DNA of 7,462 nt from an uncultured Oscillospiraceae bacterium (GTDB lineage: Bacteria; Bacillota; Clostridia; Oscillospirales; Oscillospiraceae), in the NCBI GenBank assembly GCA_934515035.1, contig CAKSXP010000089.1, positions 1 to 7,462 of the forward strand, read 5' to 3'. Shown one piece after another: positions 1 to 7,145 of the stretch. The notes under the pieces are model-generated. The model was given only the letters and a program-made list of their open reading frames with translations, was not told the DNA's origin and searched no databases. The first letter of the stretch is position 1, and every line of letters begins with the position of its first letter. The translations under genes were made by a program, and so were the position numbers.

Positions 1-1457
<1,457 letters not shown>

Positions 1458-1472
1458 TCAATAAACACAATT

Positions 1473-1501
1473 ATTTTAACATCATTATCGGTCTAAGTAA
1501 A
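1473..1501 (-). promoter_or_regulatory. Candidate sigma-A promoter of nifJ
   Basis: Read on the minus strand, TTTACT (1496-1501, 4 of 6 matches to the -35 consensus) is followed by a 17-base spacer and TAAAAT (1473-1478, 5 of 6 to the -10 consensus). Transcription would start near 1465, giving a leader of about 35 bases that carries the AGGAG of nifJ. The surrounding DNA is clearly AT-rich compared with the genes. This is inferred from motif and spacing only. Confidence 0.55.
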
Positions 1502-1783
1502 TCTAAAAAAGCCGACGAAAATTACATTCACTGTTTCCGATAAAATAACATGACCGCACGGGGCTTTTTTTGTGAATGTCACACGTTAAAGCGATATATC
1601 AAATGTTACAGACGTGTCGCTTCTTACAGCGGGTTTTCCGCATATACAGTATATTTTCTGCCTGTTTTTTCTATTCGCGCCCGCTCCGGAAATCGCCGCA
1701 TTTCCCCCGTAAAACACAAAAATTGCCGCTTTCCGCGCAGTGCGAAAAAACGAATAATCGCCGCATCCGCGGGCAAGCTATAT

Positions 1784-1825
1784 CCGGACGGAAACCGAAC
1801 GCCTGCCGGCCCTTTTTCCGTCCGG
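1784..1825 (+). promoter_or_regulatory. Long-stem hairpin in the leader of the DUF378 gene
   Basis: CCGGACGGAAA (1784-1794) pairs perfectly over 11 bp with TTTCCGTCCGG (1815-1825) around a 20-base loop. The hairpin ends about eight bases before the AAGGAG of the DUF378 gene. No T tract follows, so it is not a standard terminator. It could stabilise the mRNA, act as a leader control element, or be incidental. It matches no riboswitch class that I can recognise. Confidence 0.4.
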
Positions 1826-1848
1826 CTATTGCAAAGGAGCGATTTTCG

Positions 1849-2076
1849 ATGATAATAGACAGAATAGCCCTCATCCTCGCCATAATCGGCGGGCTCAACT
1901 GGGGGAGCATCGGCCTGTTCCGTTTTGACCTTGTGGCATATCTGTTCGGAGGTCAGACCGCGACCGTGAGCCGCATCGTCTATATCCTTGTCGCGCTGGC
2001 CGCGATATGGTGCATATCCCTGCTGTTCAGGCAGCGCGGCGAAGAGGCGGACGACGGAGTTTACGGCGGCGCCTGA
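1849..2076 (+). CDS. DUF378 (YuzA-like) small membrane protein
   Basis: The product is a 75-residue integral membrane protein of the DUF378 family, whose biochemical role is unknown. Two hydrophobic segments are visible: residues about 4-24, with the family-typical GGLNWGSIGLFRFDLVAYLFG at 14-34 (key residues N17, W18, G19, F26, D27), and about 41-60, starting with SRIVYILVALAA. A short acidic, hydrophilic tail ends in GGA. The frame is open much further upstream, but the ATG at 1849 is chosen because AAGGAG lies nine bases before it, the family begins at this point, and the upstream extension would translate the leader hairpin. It is monocistronic, with a strong terminator 22 bases after the stop. 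It diverges from nifJ, and nothing links it functionally to its neighbours. Family assignment is confident; function is not known. Confidence 0.88.
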   Translation: MIIDRIALILAIIGGLNWGSIGLFRFDLVAYLFGGQTATVSRIVYILVALAAIWCISLLFRQRGEEADDGVYGGA

Positions 2077-2098
2077 TGCGGCCGCACCAATGATCCGA

Positions 2099-2135
2099 GC
2101 CTGTGTGCCGAGAACGCACACAGGCCGTTTTTTTT
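2099..2135 (+). terminator. Rho-independent terminator of the DUF378 gene
   Basis: GCCTGTGTGC (2099-2108) pairs perfectly with GCACACAGGC (2116-2125) around a 7-base loop, followed after CG by eight T residues (2128-2135). This is a textbook intrinsic terminator on the plus strand, and it isolates the DUF378 gene from the SSF transporter gene. Confidence 0.93.
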
Positions 2136-2198
2136 GCGCCCTTGCGGCTTACGCAACGCCTGACGCAATAATGTAAACCACGGACAGCCCTCAGCCTG

Positions 2199-2227
2199 TT
2201 GAAAGACGTTTCATACAATGCTATAAT
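2199..2227 (+). promoter_or_regulatory. Sigma-A promoter of the SSF transporter gene
   Basis: TTGAAA (2199-2204, 5 of 6), a 17-base spacer and a perfect TATAAT (2222-2227) form one of the best promoters in the window. The start point would fall near 2234, inside the inverted repeat that follows directly, leaving a leader of about 36 bases. Confidence 0.87.
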
Positions 2228-2228
2228 T

Positions 2229-2250
2229 ATATTAGTTAGCAAACTAATAT
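2229..2250 (+). promoter_or_regulatory. Perfect inverted repeat at the transcription start, likely operator
   Basis: ATATTAGTT (2229-2237) and AACTAATAT (2242-2250) form a perfect 9-bp inverted repeat around AGCA. It begins two bases after the -10 box and covers the predicted start point, which is a classical repressor position. An AT-rich TTAGTT-N4-AACTAA dyad resembles operators of MarR-family regulators, but the identity of the regulator is inference and no marR gene is in this window. It has no adjacent T tract, so it is not a terminator. Confidence 0.72.
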
Positions 2251-2269
2251 TAGAAAAGGAGCGTCCGCC

Positions 2270-3715
2270 ATGTCTGTTCAATTGTTGGTCATACTTATCT
2301 ATTTTGTCCTGACGATCTTTATCGGCGTCATGTCGTCACGCCGCTCGCGCTCCTCTTCCGGCTTCAACGGCGCGCAGCTGGGCCTTGCCAGCATCGTCTG
2401 CGCCTCCGCGGGCGAATGGCTCGGCGGCACCGCAACGACCGGCGTTTCGGAATACGGCTTTATCTACGGCCTGTCGGGCGCGTGGTATACTATCGCAAAC
2501 GGCATCGGCGTCATGTTCCTCGCCCTGTGCTTTGCGGGGCTTTACCGCAGTCTCGGCTCCGTCACGGTGCCCGGCCTCGTCGAGCACTGGTTCGGCCGCC
2601 GCGCCCGGACCGTTTCGGCTGTTCTGCTGGTCATCGTCATGCTGGCCGTCGGCCTGTCCCAGATGATCGCCGCGGGCAAGCTCGGCGAAAGCCTGCTCGG
2701 ACTGGATTATAACCTGACGGTCGTCCTCTTCGCGCTGATATTCATCGTCTATACCCTCGCCGGAGGCATGAACGCCGTCGCCGCGACGAACAAGATGCAC
2801 CTGTTCGTCATGTACGGCGGCGTTATTCTGGCGCTCATACTTTCAATATCGCGGCTGGGTGGCTGGAACGCCTTCACGACCGGCATCTCCGGTGTTGAAA
2901 CGGAGGGCAAAAGCTTTTTCAACATGTTCGCTATCGGACCTTCAAAGGTCAGCTCCTGGATAATCGCCTCGCTGCTCGGCGCGTGCACGGCCCAGGCGGG
3001 CATACAGCCGGTCCTGGCGGCAAAGGACGTGCCGACAGCGAAAAAAGCCTGCATAATAACCGCTTTTGTCGCGGCGCCCTTTGGCCTGTTCACGGCGCTG
3101 CTGGGCATGACCGCGCGCGTCATGTCCGAAAACGGGACTCTGCTCTCCTCCGCCGGCACAGTCGTGACGGACGCAAAGCTTGCGCTGCCCGCGCTGATGA
3201 TGCACCTGCCGCCGCTTGCCGGCGGGCTCGTCCTCTCGTCCATACTCGCGGCGATACTCTCAACCGTCTCGCCGATAATCCTCTCCTGCGGCACCATGCT
3301 GACAAACGACCTTTACCGCCGCTTCGACCCGAACGCGGACGATAAGCGGCTGCTGCATGTGTCGCGCGTCTCGACGGCGGCGGCCGGCGCCGTCTGCTGT
3401 CTGGCCTCGATGCTTCTGGTCGGCTCGGCGCGCGTTCTGGACCTTGTGTACGCGGCCTATTCCCTGCGCGGCGCGATTTTCGTCGTGATCCTCCTCGGCA
3501 TCTACTGGCGCGGAGCCTCCGAAAAAGGCGCCTGCCTGAGCATGATAACGACCGGCGTCGTCGCCGTGGTCTGGCAGGGCTGCAAGATCGTCACCGGGGC
3601 ATATCCCTTCGCCCCGTGGTTCACGGAGACCTACGCCGCGATACTCTTCGCGCTCGTATCCACCATCGTTTTCAGCCTCATCTTCCCGCGCGGCGCGCGC
3701 AGAGAAGGGAATTGA
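2270..3715 (+). CDS. Sodium:solute symporter family (SSF) transporter
   Basis: The product is a 481-residue inner-membrane transporter of the sodium:solute symporter (SSS/SSF, PF00474) family, expected to import a small organic solute with Na+. The length is normal. About 13 hydrophobic segments run from residue 3 to 473. Recognisable family features are the conserved TM2 region SAGEWLGGTATTG (46-58) with GFIYG following at 63-67, TVPGLVEHWFGRRART after TM3 (99-114), YTLAGGMNAVAATNKMH (161-177), which corresponds to the GG..AV..TD..Q signature but has N in place of D and H in place of Q, and SSILAAILSTVSPI (323-336) in TM8, where S331 and T332 probably form the Na2 site. The ATG at 2270 has AGGAG eight bases upstream. 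The substrate cannot be read from sequence. It appears monocistronic, with its own promoter and operator, so expression is probably repressed until the substrate or a signal is present. Confidence 0.93.
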   Translation: MSVQLLVILIYFVLTIFIGVMSSRRSRSSSGFNGAQLGLASIVCASAGEWLGGTATTGVSEYGFIYGLSGAWYTIANGIGVMFLALCFAGLYRSLGSVTVPGLVEHWFGRRARTVSAVLLVIVMLAVGLSQMIAAGKLGESLLGLDYNLTVVLFALIFIVYTLAGGMNAVAATNKMHLFVMYGGVILALILSISRLGGWNAFTTGISGVETEGKSFFNMFAIGPSKVSSWIIASLLGACTAQAGIQPVLAAKDVPTAKKACIITAFVAAPFGLFTALLGMTARVMSENGTLLSSAGTVVTDAKLALPALMMHLPPLAGGLVLSSILAAILSTVSPIILSCGTMLTNDLYRRFDPNADDKRLLHVSRVSTAAAGAVCCLASMLLVGSARVLDLVYAAYSLRGAIFVVILLGIYWRGASEKGACLSMITTGVVAVVWQGCKIVTGAYPFAPWFTETYAAILFALVSTIVFSLIFPRGARREGN

Positions 3716-3716
3716 T

Positions 3717-3745
3717 AACAGGCTCCCGGTTTCGTCTGTTTTTTT
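3717..3745 (+). terminator. Weak possible terminator after the SSF gene
   Basis: AACAG (3717-3721) can pair with CTGTT (3736-3740) across a 14-base loop, and the T tract 3739-3745 follows. The stem is short and AU-rich, so termination would be inefficient. I list it because of its position just after the stop codon and the seven Ts. Read-through into the next gene is possible. Confidence 0.3.
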
Positions 3746-3824
3746 GACGGCGTCACTTTATACTGTTATTCAACGGAAGCCATCAGCGCTTCTCATTGTA
3801 TAATTGTATTGGAGTCTGACAGCG

Positions 3825-4655
3825 ATGCCGACGGTACTGAAACGCACAAGAAAACCGAAGGCGGGCATAGTTTTCGTGCCCGTGGACGAGATAGCGCCTA
3901 ACCCTGCCCAGCCGCGCAAAATTTTTTCCGACGGCGACCTGAAGGAGCTGTCGCAGAGCATCAGCCAGTACGGCGTGCTCAATCCGCTCACACTGCGCAT
4001 GCGCGGAGGAAAATACGAGCTGATAGCGGGCGAACGGCGGCTCCGCGCGGCGAAGCTCGCCGGACTCTGCGAAGTGCCGTGCATCCTGCTGGACGTGAAC
4101 ATGGAGGAATCCAGCCTGATAGCGCTGGTCGAAAACCTTCAGCGGCGCAATCTCGACTTCATCGAGGAGGCCGAGGGCATGAGCCAGCTCATCCGCGTTT
4201 TCGGCATGAGCCAGGAGGAGTGCGCGCGCCGATTGGGAAAGTCACAGTCGGCCGTTGCAAACAAGCTCCGTCTGCTGCGCCTGCCGGGCGACGTTCTTGA
4301 AACGCTGCGTGCGGAGGGCCTTTCGGAGCGTCACGGCCGCGCCCTGCTGCGTCTGCCGACGGCAATGGACCAGCGCGCGGCGCTGGATGTGATCATCGAG
4401 CAGCACATGAACGTCGCCGCCGCCGAGAATTACATCGCCTCGCTGCTCGAGCCTCCGCCCCCTCCGCCGGAAACGCAGCGCAAAAAGGTTTTCGTTCTCA
4501 AGGACGTGCGCATTTTTCTGAATACGCTCGCGCACGGGCTGGACGTCATGAAGCAGGGCGGCATCAACGCGGATATCCGCCGCGAGGAGACCGACTCCGA
4601 GCTGGTGCTGACGATCAGCATCCCCAAAAAGAAAAGCGGCAGGAGCCCGCAGTAA
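3825..4655 (+). CDS. noc: ParB/Noc-family chromosome-binding protein, Noc-like
   Basis: The product (276 residues) is a DNA-binding CTPase-fold protein of the ParB/Spo0J/Noc family, acting on the nucleoid in segregation or in keeping division away from DNA. The N-terminal ParB domain runs about 16-105, with VDEIAPNPAQPR (20-31), the nucleotide-site motif GERRLRAA (69-76) and ENLQRRNLDFIEEA (103-116). The helix-turn-helix part covers about 119-170. The motif GKSQSAVANKLRLL (139-152 region) followed by SERH (167-170) carries Q141, K147 and R169. These correspond to residues that set Noc apart from ParB (Q, K, R against R, T, G); R152 stands where Noc has K. A run of six prolines (210-215) separates this from a short C-terminal domain. 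The ATG at 3825 has GGAG ten bases upstream; an in-frame TTG at 3804 lies before that site and is rejected. No parA/soj or rsmG lies beside it. Chromosomal ParB is the alternative. Confidence 0.85.
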   Translation: MPTVLKRTRKPKAGIVFVPVDEIAPNPAQPRKIFSDGDLKELSQSISQYGVLNPLTLRMRGGKYELIAGERRLRAAKLAGLCEVPCILLDVNMEESSLIALVENLQRRNLDFIEEAEGMSQLIRVFGMSQEECARRLGKSQSAVANKLRLLRLPGDVLETLRAEGLSERHGRALLRLPTAMDQRAALDVIIEQHMNVAAAENYIASLLEPPPPPPETQRKKVFVLKDVRIFLNTLAHGLDVMKQGGINADIRREETDSELVLTISIPKKKSGRSPQ

Positions 4656-4674
4656 CGCGGAAAGAGCCTCCGCG
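4656..4674 (+). other. Stem-loop directly after the noc-like gene
   Basis: CGCGGA (4656-4661) pairs with TCCGCG (4669-4674) around a 7-base loop, starting right after the stop codon. No T tract follows, so it is at most a 3' end stabiliser or a factor-dependent end. The next promoter begins 12 bases further on. Confidence 0.35.
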
Positions 4675-4685
4675 CCGCCCGGCAT

Positions 4686-4714
4686 TTGAACTGCTCGCCA
4701 AATTCTGATATAAT
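4686..4714 (+). promoter_or_regulatory. Sigma-A promoter of the MATE gene
   Basis: TTGAAC (4686-4691, 4 of 6), a 17-base spacer and a perfect TATAAT (4709-4714) predict a start near 4721 and a leader of about 46 bases. This makes the exporter independent of the noc-like gene upstream. Confidence 0.82.
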
Positions 4715-4730
4715 CCTCACATCGCCAAAA

Positions 4731-4754
4731 GATAAAGATAAAGATAAAGACAAA
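4731..4754 (+). repeat. Hexamer tandem repeat (GATAAA)x3 plus GACAAA in the MATE leader
   Basis: Three exact GATAAA units (4731-4748) and one variant GACAAA (4749-4754) run directly into the GGAG of the MATE ribosome binding site. The tract lies in the untranslated leader between the promoter and the start codon. It happens to be in frame and would encode alternating Asp-Lys if translated. It probably keeps the leader unstructured and purine-rich, which would help ribosome loading. Confidence 0.85.
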
Positions 4755-4766
4755 GGAGCGATGATA

Positions 4767-6104
4767 ATGACACGGGACCTGACCAGGGGCTCCGTTATGG
4801 GCTCGATGATGCGCTTCGCCGTACCTCTGATCGCCGGAAATCTGCTTCAGCAATGCTATAATATCGCGGACACATGGGTGGTCGGCAGATTTCTGGGCAG
4901 CGATGCGCTGGCGGCCGTCGGCTCGGCGTTTACGCTGATGAACTTTCTCACCTCCATCCTGCTGGGACTCTGCATGGGCAGCGGCGCGCTGTTTTCGATC
5001 CGCTTCGGACAGCGGGACGAGCAGGGGCTCATCGAGGACGTGCACGCCTCCTTTGCGCTCATCGGCGCGCTCACGGTGGTGCTGAGCGTTCTCGCCTTCG
5101 TCTGTCTGGACGGCATCCGTGTTCTGATGCAGGTGCCGGAACCGGTCTGGGGGCTGATGCGGCAATATCTTGCCGTAATCTTCTGCGGCATCGCCGCAAC
5201 ATTCCTTTACAACTATTTTGCCTGCTTCCTGCGCGCCGTGGGCAACTCCATTGTTCCTCTGATATTCCTGTCGGTGTCCACCGTTATGAATATCGGGCTC
5301 GACCTCTGGTTCGTGCTGGGGCTGGAGCGCGGCGCTGCGGGCGCGGCGGAGGCAACGGTCATCTCCCAGTACGCCGCAGGCATAGGCATCGCCATATACG
5401 CCCTTGCCCGGTGTCCGGAGCTCAGCCTCCGCGGACGCCGGTTCACCGTCCGCCGGGCGCGTATCCGGGAGATCGCCGGGTTCTCAGTGCTGACCTGCGT
5501 TCAGCAGTCCGTTATGAACCTCGGCATACTCATGGTGCAGGGGCTCGTCAACAGCTTCGGTTCCGCGGTCATGGCCGCCTTTGCCGCGGCCGTAAAGATC
5601 GACGCCTTTGCTTATATGCCCGTGCAGGACTTCGGCAACGCCTTTTCCACCTTTATCGCCCAGAATTACGGCGCAAAGAACACGGACCGCATCCGCCGCG
5701 GACTGAAGGGCGCGATAATCTGTGCGATGGTTTTCTGCGTTATCATCTCCGCGGCGATTTATATTTTCGCTTCTCCGCTTATGCAGATCTTTGTGGACGG
5801 TGAGGAGACGCAGATCATTCTCGAGGGCGTGCGCTATCTGCGTATAGAGGGCGCGTTCTATTGCGGCATCGGCTGTCTGTTTCTGCTGTACGGCCTGTAC
5901 CGCGCGCTGGGCAGGCCGGGGATGAGCGTCGTTCTGACGGTGCTGTCGCTCGGCACCCGCGTGCTTCTCGCCTACGTGCTCTCGGCGGTGCCGGCGCTCG
6001 GCGTGACCGGCATCTGGTGGTCCATCCCGATAGGCTGGTTCCTGGCGGACAGCGTGGGTATAGCATATTACCTTCTGCGAAAAAAACATCTCTTTCCCCG
6101 GTAA
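4767..6104 (+). CDS. MATE family multidrug/toxin efflux transporter
   Basis: The product is a 445-residue inner-membrane exporter of the MATE family (PF01554), which expels organic cations, drugs or metabolites in exchange for Na+ or H+. The length is standard, with 12 predicted helices as two MatE repeats. Visible family signatures include PLIAGNLLQQCYNIADTW (20-37) followed by VVGRFLGSDALAAVG (38-52), FLRAVGNS (154-161), NIGLDLWFV (175-183), the second-repeat equivalent QQSVMNLGILMVQ (246-258), AAVKIDAFAYMPVQDFG (274-290) and FIAQNYGAKN (296-305). The start is placed at the ATG at 4767, because AAAGGAG lies eight bases before it. The earlier in-frame ATG at 4761 is only two bases from that site, and longer versions would translate the promoter and the hexamer repeat. 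The substrate is unknown. It has its own promoter and is followed by two hairpins before the MerR gene, which might or might not regulate it. Confidence 0.95.
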   Translation: MTRDLTRGSVMGSMMRFAVPLIAGNLLQQCYNIADTWVVGRFLGSDALAAVGSAFTLMNFLTSILLGLCMGSGALFSIRFGQRDEQGLIEDVHASFALIGALTVVLSVLAFVCLDGIRVLMQVPEPVWGLMRQYLAVIFCGIAATFLYNYFACFLRAVGNSIVPLIFLSVSTVMNIGLDLWFVLGLERGAAGAAEATVISQYAAGIGIAIYALARCPELSLRGRRFTVRRARIREIAGFSVLTCVQQSVMNLGILMVQGLVNSFGSAVMAAFAAAVKIDAFAYMPVQDFGNAFSTFIAQNYGAKNTDRIRRGLKGAIICAMVFCVIISAAIYIFASPLMQIFVDGEETQIILEGVRYLRIEGAFYCGIGCLFLLYGLYRALGRPGMSVVLTVLSLGTRVLLAYVLSAVPALGVTGIWWSIPIGWFLADSVGIAYYLLRKKHLFPR

Positions 6105-6171
6105 TGCAGCGGCAAAGGCCGGAAAAAGCACATACTGCGCCCCGGCAAAAGCGAAGCGCAGGGCGAAAATC

Positions 6172-6208
6172 AAAAAAGAGGCTGTCTCCCCGCAGGGGAA
6201 ACAGCCTC
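6172..6208 (-). terminator. Strong hairpin with its T tract on the minus strand
   Basis: GAGGCTGTCTCCCC (6178-6191) pairs with GGGGAAACAGCCTC (6195-6208): 14 positions, one mismatch, 3-base loop. On the minus strand the hairpin is followed by six Ts (complement of A6 at 6172-6177) and then more T-rich sequence, making a strong intrinsic terminator leftward. On the plus strand only ATTCTATTG follows, so rightward termination after the MATE gene would be weaker. There is no minus-strand gene immediately to the right for it to serve. Confidence 0.75.
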
Positions 6209-6217
6209 ATTCTATTG

Positions 6218-6246
6218 AGCCGGAGAAAAAACTTTCGCGGCTTTTT
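6218..6246 (+). terminator. Possible second, plus-strand terminator before the MerR gene
   Basis: AGCCG (6218-6222) pairs with CGGCT (6238-6242), with an inner GAAA/TTTC helix (6225-6228 with 6233-6236) above a small internal loop, and five Ts (6242-6246). The structure is modest, but together with the hairpin at 6178-6208 it could end the MATE transcript. It lies ten bases before the next -35 box. Confidence 0.42.
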
Positions 6247-6255
6247 CAAAACCTG

Positions 6256-6286
6256 TTGACAGTCACCCCGCGTAACAGTGTAGACT
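6256..6286 (+). promoter_or_regulatory. MerR-type promoter with a 19-bp spacer
   Basis: A perfect TTGACA (6256-6261) and TAGACT (6281-6286, 4 of 6) are separated by 19 bases. Such an overlong spacer is the hallmark of promoters activated by MerR-family proteins, which twist the DNA to realign the two boxes. CAGTC (6260-6264) and GACTG (6283-6287) form an inverted repeat centred near the middle of the spacer. The start point would be near 6293, only 15 bases before the MerR gene's ATG, so autoregulation is likely. Confidence 0.68.
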
Positions 6287-6307
6287 GATGACAGCGAGGT
6301 GATGAAA

Positions 6308-7096
6308 ATGAAGATCAGCGAGGTCAGCCGCCGGACCGGGCTGACAAAACGCGCGATACGCTATTATCTGGAAGCGGGGCTGATAAGCCCGCAGATATAT
6401 GAAAAGAACGCAAAGGAGTACCGGGACTACAGCGAGGAGGACGTCCGGCTGCTGGAGGCGATCGCGGGGCTTCGCCGCGCGGGCTTCTCGATAGAGCAGA
6501 TACGCGCCGCTATCGAAACACCGGAACGCATACCGGCGCTGTGGCGTGAATATATCGCTTCCCTGAAAGAGCTGAGCGCGCGCATATCCCTGCTGCTGGA
6601 GACGGCAAGGCGCGCGGACGAATCACAGCTAACGGACGTCTTTGCCGTGAACAGAGCGCTGACGCCGGTAACAAGGGACATGCCCCTGCCGCAGCCGGAG
6701 AGCACGCCGCATTTCAGATATCTGGACGACATCCCGATAAGCCGCGAGTCGCGTGAGCGCGACAGGCAGCAATATGCCCGCACGCGCTATGTCTCGCCGC
6801 CGAATCTGCTGGATGCAAGAGGCGGACCGGGCGTGCGCGGGCCCGCGATAGACCCCGGCTTCTTCGCGCTGGGAACGCACGCGTTCGAGTTTTTCCCCGT
6901 CAAAAAGAAGCGGACAAACCGGCTGCTTATAATAATCATGCTGCTGATACTGACAGGAATGGCCACACTGGTCCTTTTGTTCGGCGAAAAAAACGACATT
7001 TATTATATCTGTGCGGCAGCGGCAGGCGCAATGTACGCCGCGTCCGCCGGGCTGATAGCAGTCTCTATCAAAAGTGCGATCAAACACAGCAGATAA
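6308..7096 (+). CDS. MerR-family regulator with C-terminal membrane hairpin
   Basis: The product (262 residues) is a transcription regulator with an N-terminal MerR winged helix-turn-helix (about 1-70): MKISEVSRRTGLTKRAIRYYLEAGL with the typical 'T.R.IRYY...GL' pattern (key residues R15, R18, Y19, Y20, G24), YRDYSEEDVRLLEAI (38-52) and LRRAGFSIEQI (55-65). A coiled-coil-like helix follows (about 78-103), then a Pro/Arg-rich linker (about 118-185). Two hydrophobic segments (about 205-225 and 231-254) are joined by GEKND. KKKR (199-202) precedes the first and Lys-rich residues follow the second, so both ends should face the cytoplasm. No ligand-binding domain is recognised. GAGGTGAT (6296-6303), an 8-base match to the 16S 3' end, sits correctly for the ATG at 6308; GTG 6299 and ATG 6302 overlap it. 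The targets are unknown: its own promoter is likely, and the MATE gene upstream is possible. Confidence 0.88.
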   Translation: MKISEVSRRTGLTKRAIRYYLEAGLISPQIYEKNAKEYRDYSEEDVRLLEAIAGLRRAGFSIEQIRAAIETPERIPALWREYIASLKELSARISLLLETARRADESQLTDVFAVNRALTPVTRDMPLPQPESTPHFRYLDDIPISRESRERDRQQYARTRYVSPPNLLDARGGPGVRGPAIDPGFFALGTHAFEFFPVKKKRTNRLLIIIMLLILTGMATLVLLFGEKNDIYYICAAAAGAMYAASAGLIAVSIKSAIKHSR

Positions 7097-7145
7097 AAAG
7101 GATACAGAGTACAGGCCGTCACACGACGCGGCCTGTACTCTGTAT
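7095..7145. terminator. Perfect 17-bp hairpin after the MerR gene
   Basis: ATACAGAGTACAGGCCG (7102-7118) pairs perfectly with CGGCCTGTACTCTGTAT (7129-7145) around a 10-base loop. On the plus strand the following TACATTCTG is a poor T tract. On the minus strand five Ts follow (complement of 7095-7099, overlapping the MerR stop codon). It may therefore end both the MerR transcript and leftward transcription arriving from the rRNA side. The left-side A run starts inside the stop codon. Confidence 0.7.

Noticed and set aside
1469..1488. Possible Rex redox-repressor operator upstream of nifJ
   Set aside because: One half-site resembles GTTAA, but the partner half-site does not match at the required spacing. 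TGTGA-N3-TCACA at 1571-1583 also has the wrong spacing for Rex or CRP.
1576..1848. Upstream extension of the DUF378 frame
   Set aside because: It would translate the leader hairpin and lacks a ribosome binding site. The family match and AAGGAG spacing both support the ATG at 1849.
3799..3804. TATAAT as the -10 box of the noc-like gene
   Set aside because: No -35 box lies 16-18 bases upstream, and the start point would fall at the GGAG itself, removing the ribosome binding site from the mRNA. An upstream TTGACG (3744-3749) exists, but its -10 partner is poor, so no promoter is called here.
3825..4655. parS or NBS binding site near the noc-like gene
   Set aside because: I looked for TGTTTCACGTGAAACA-like and TATTTCCCGGGAAATA-like palindromes in the window and found none.
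4686..4766. N-terminal extension of the MATE protein with an Asp-Lys repeat
   Set aside because: The TTG start is the -35 box itself, and the region contains the TATAAT and leader repeat. The AAAGGAG at 4752-4758 fits only the ATG at 4767.
4242..5165. Minus-strand open frame spanning the noc-like and MATE genes
   Set aside because: It is antisense to two well-supported genes and their intergenic promoter, and its His/Gln/Arg-rich composition is typical of a shadow frame.
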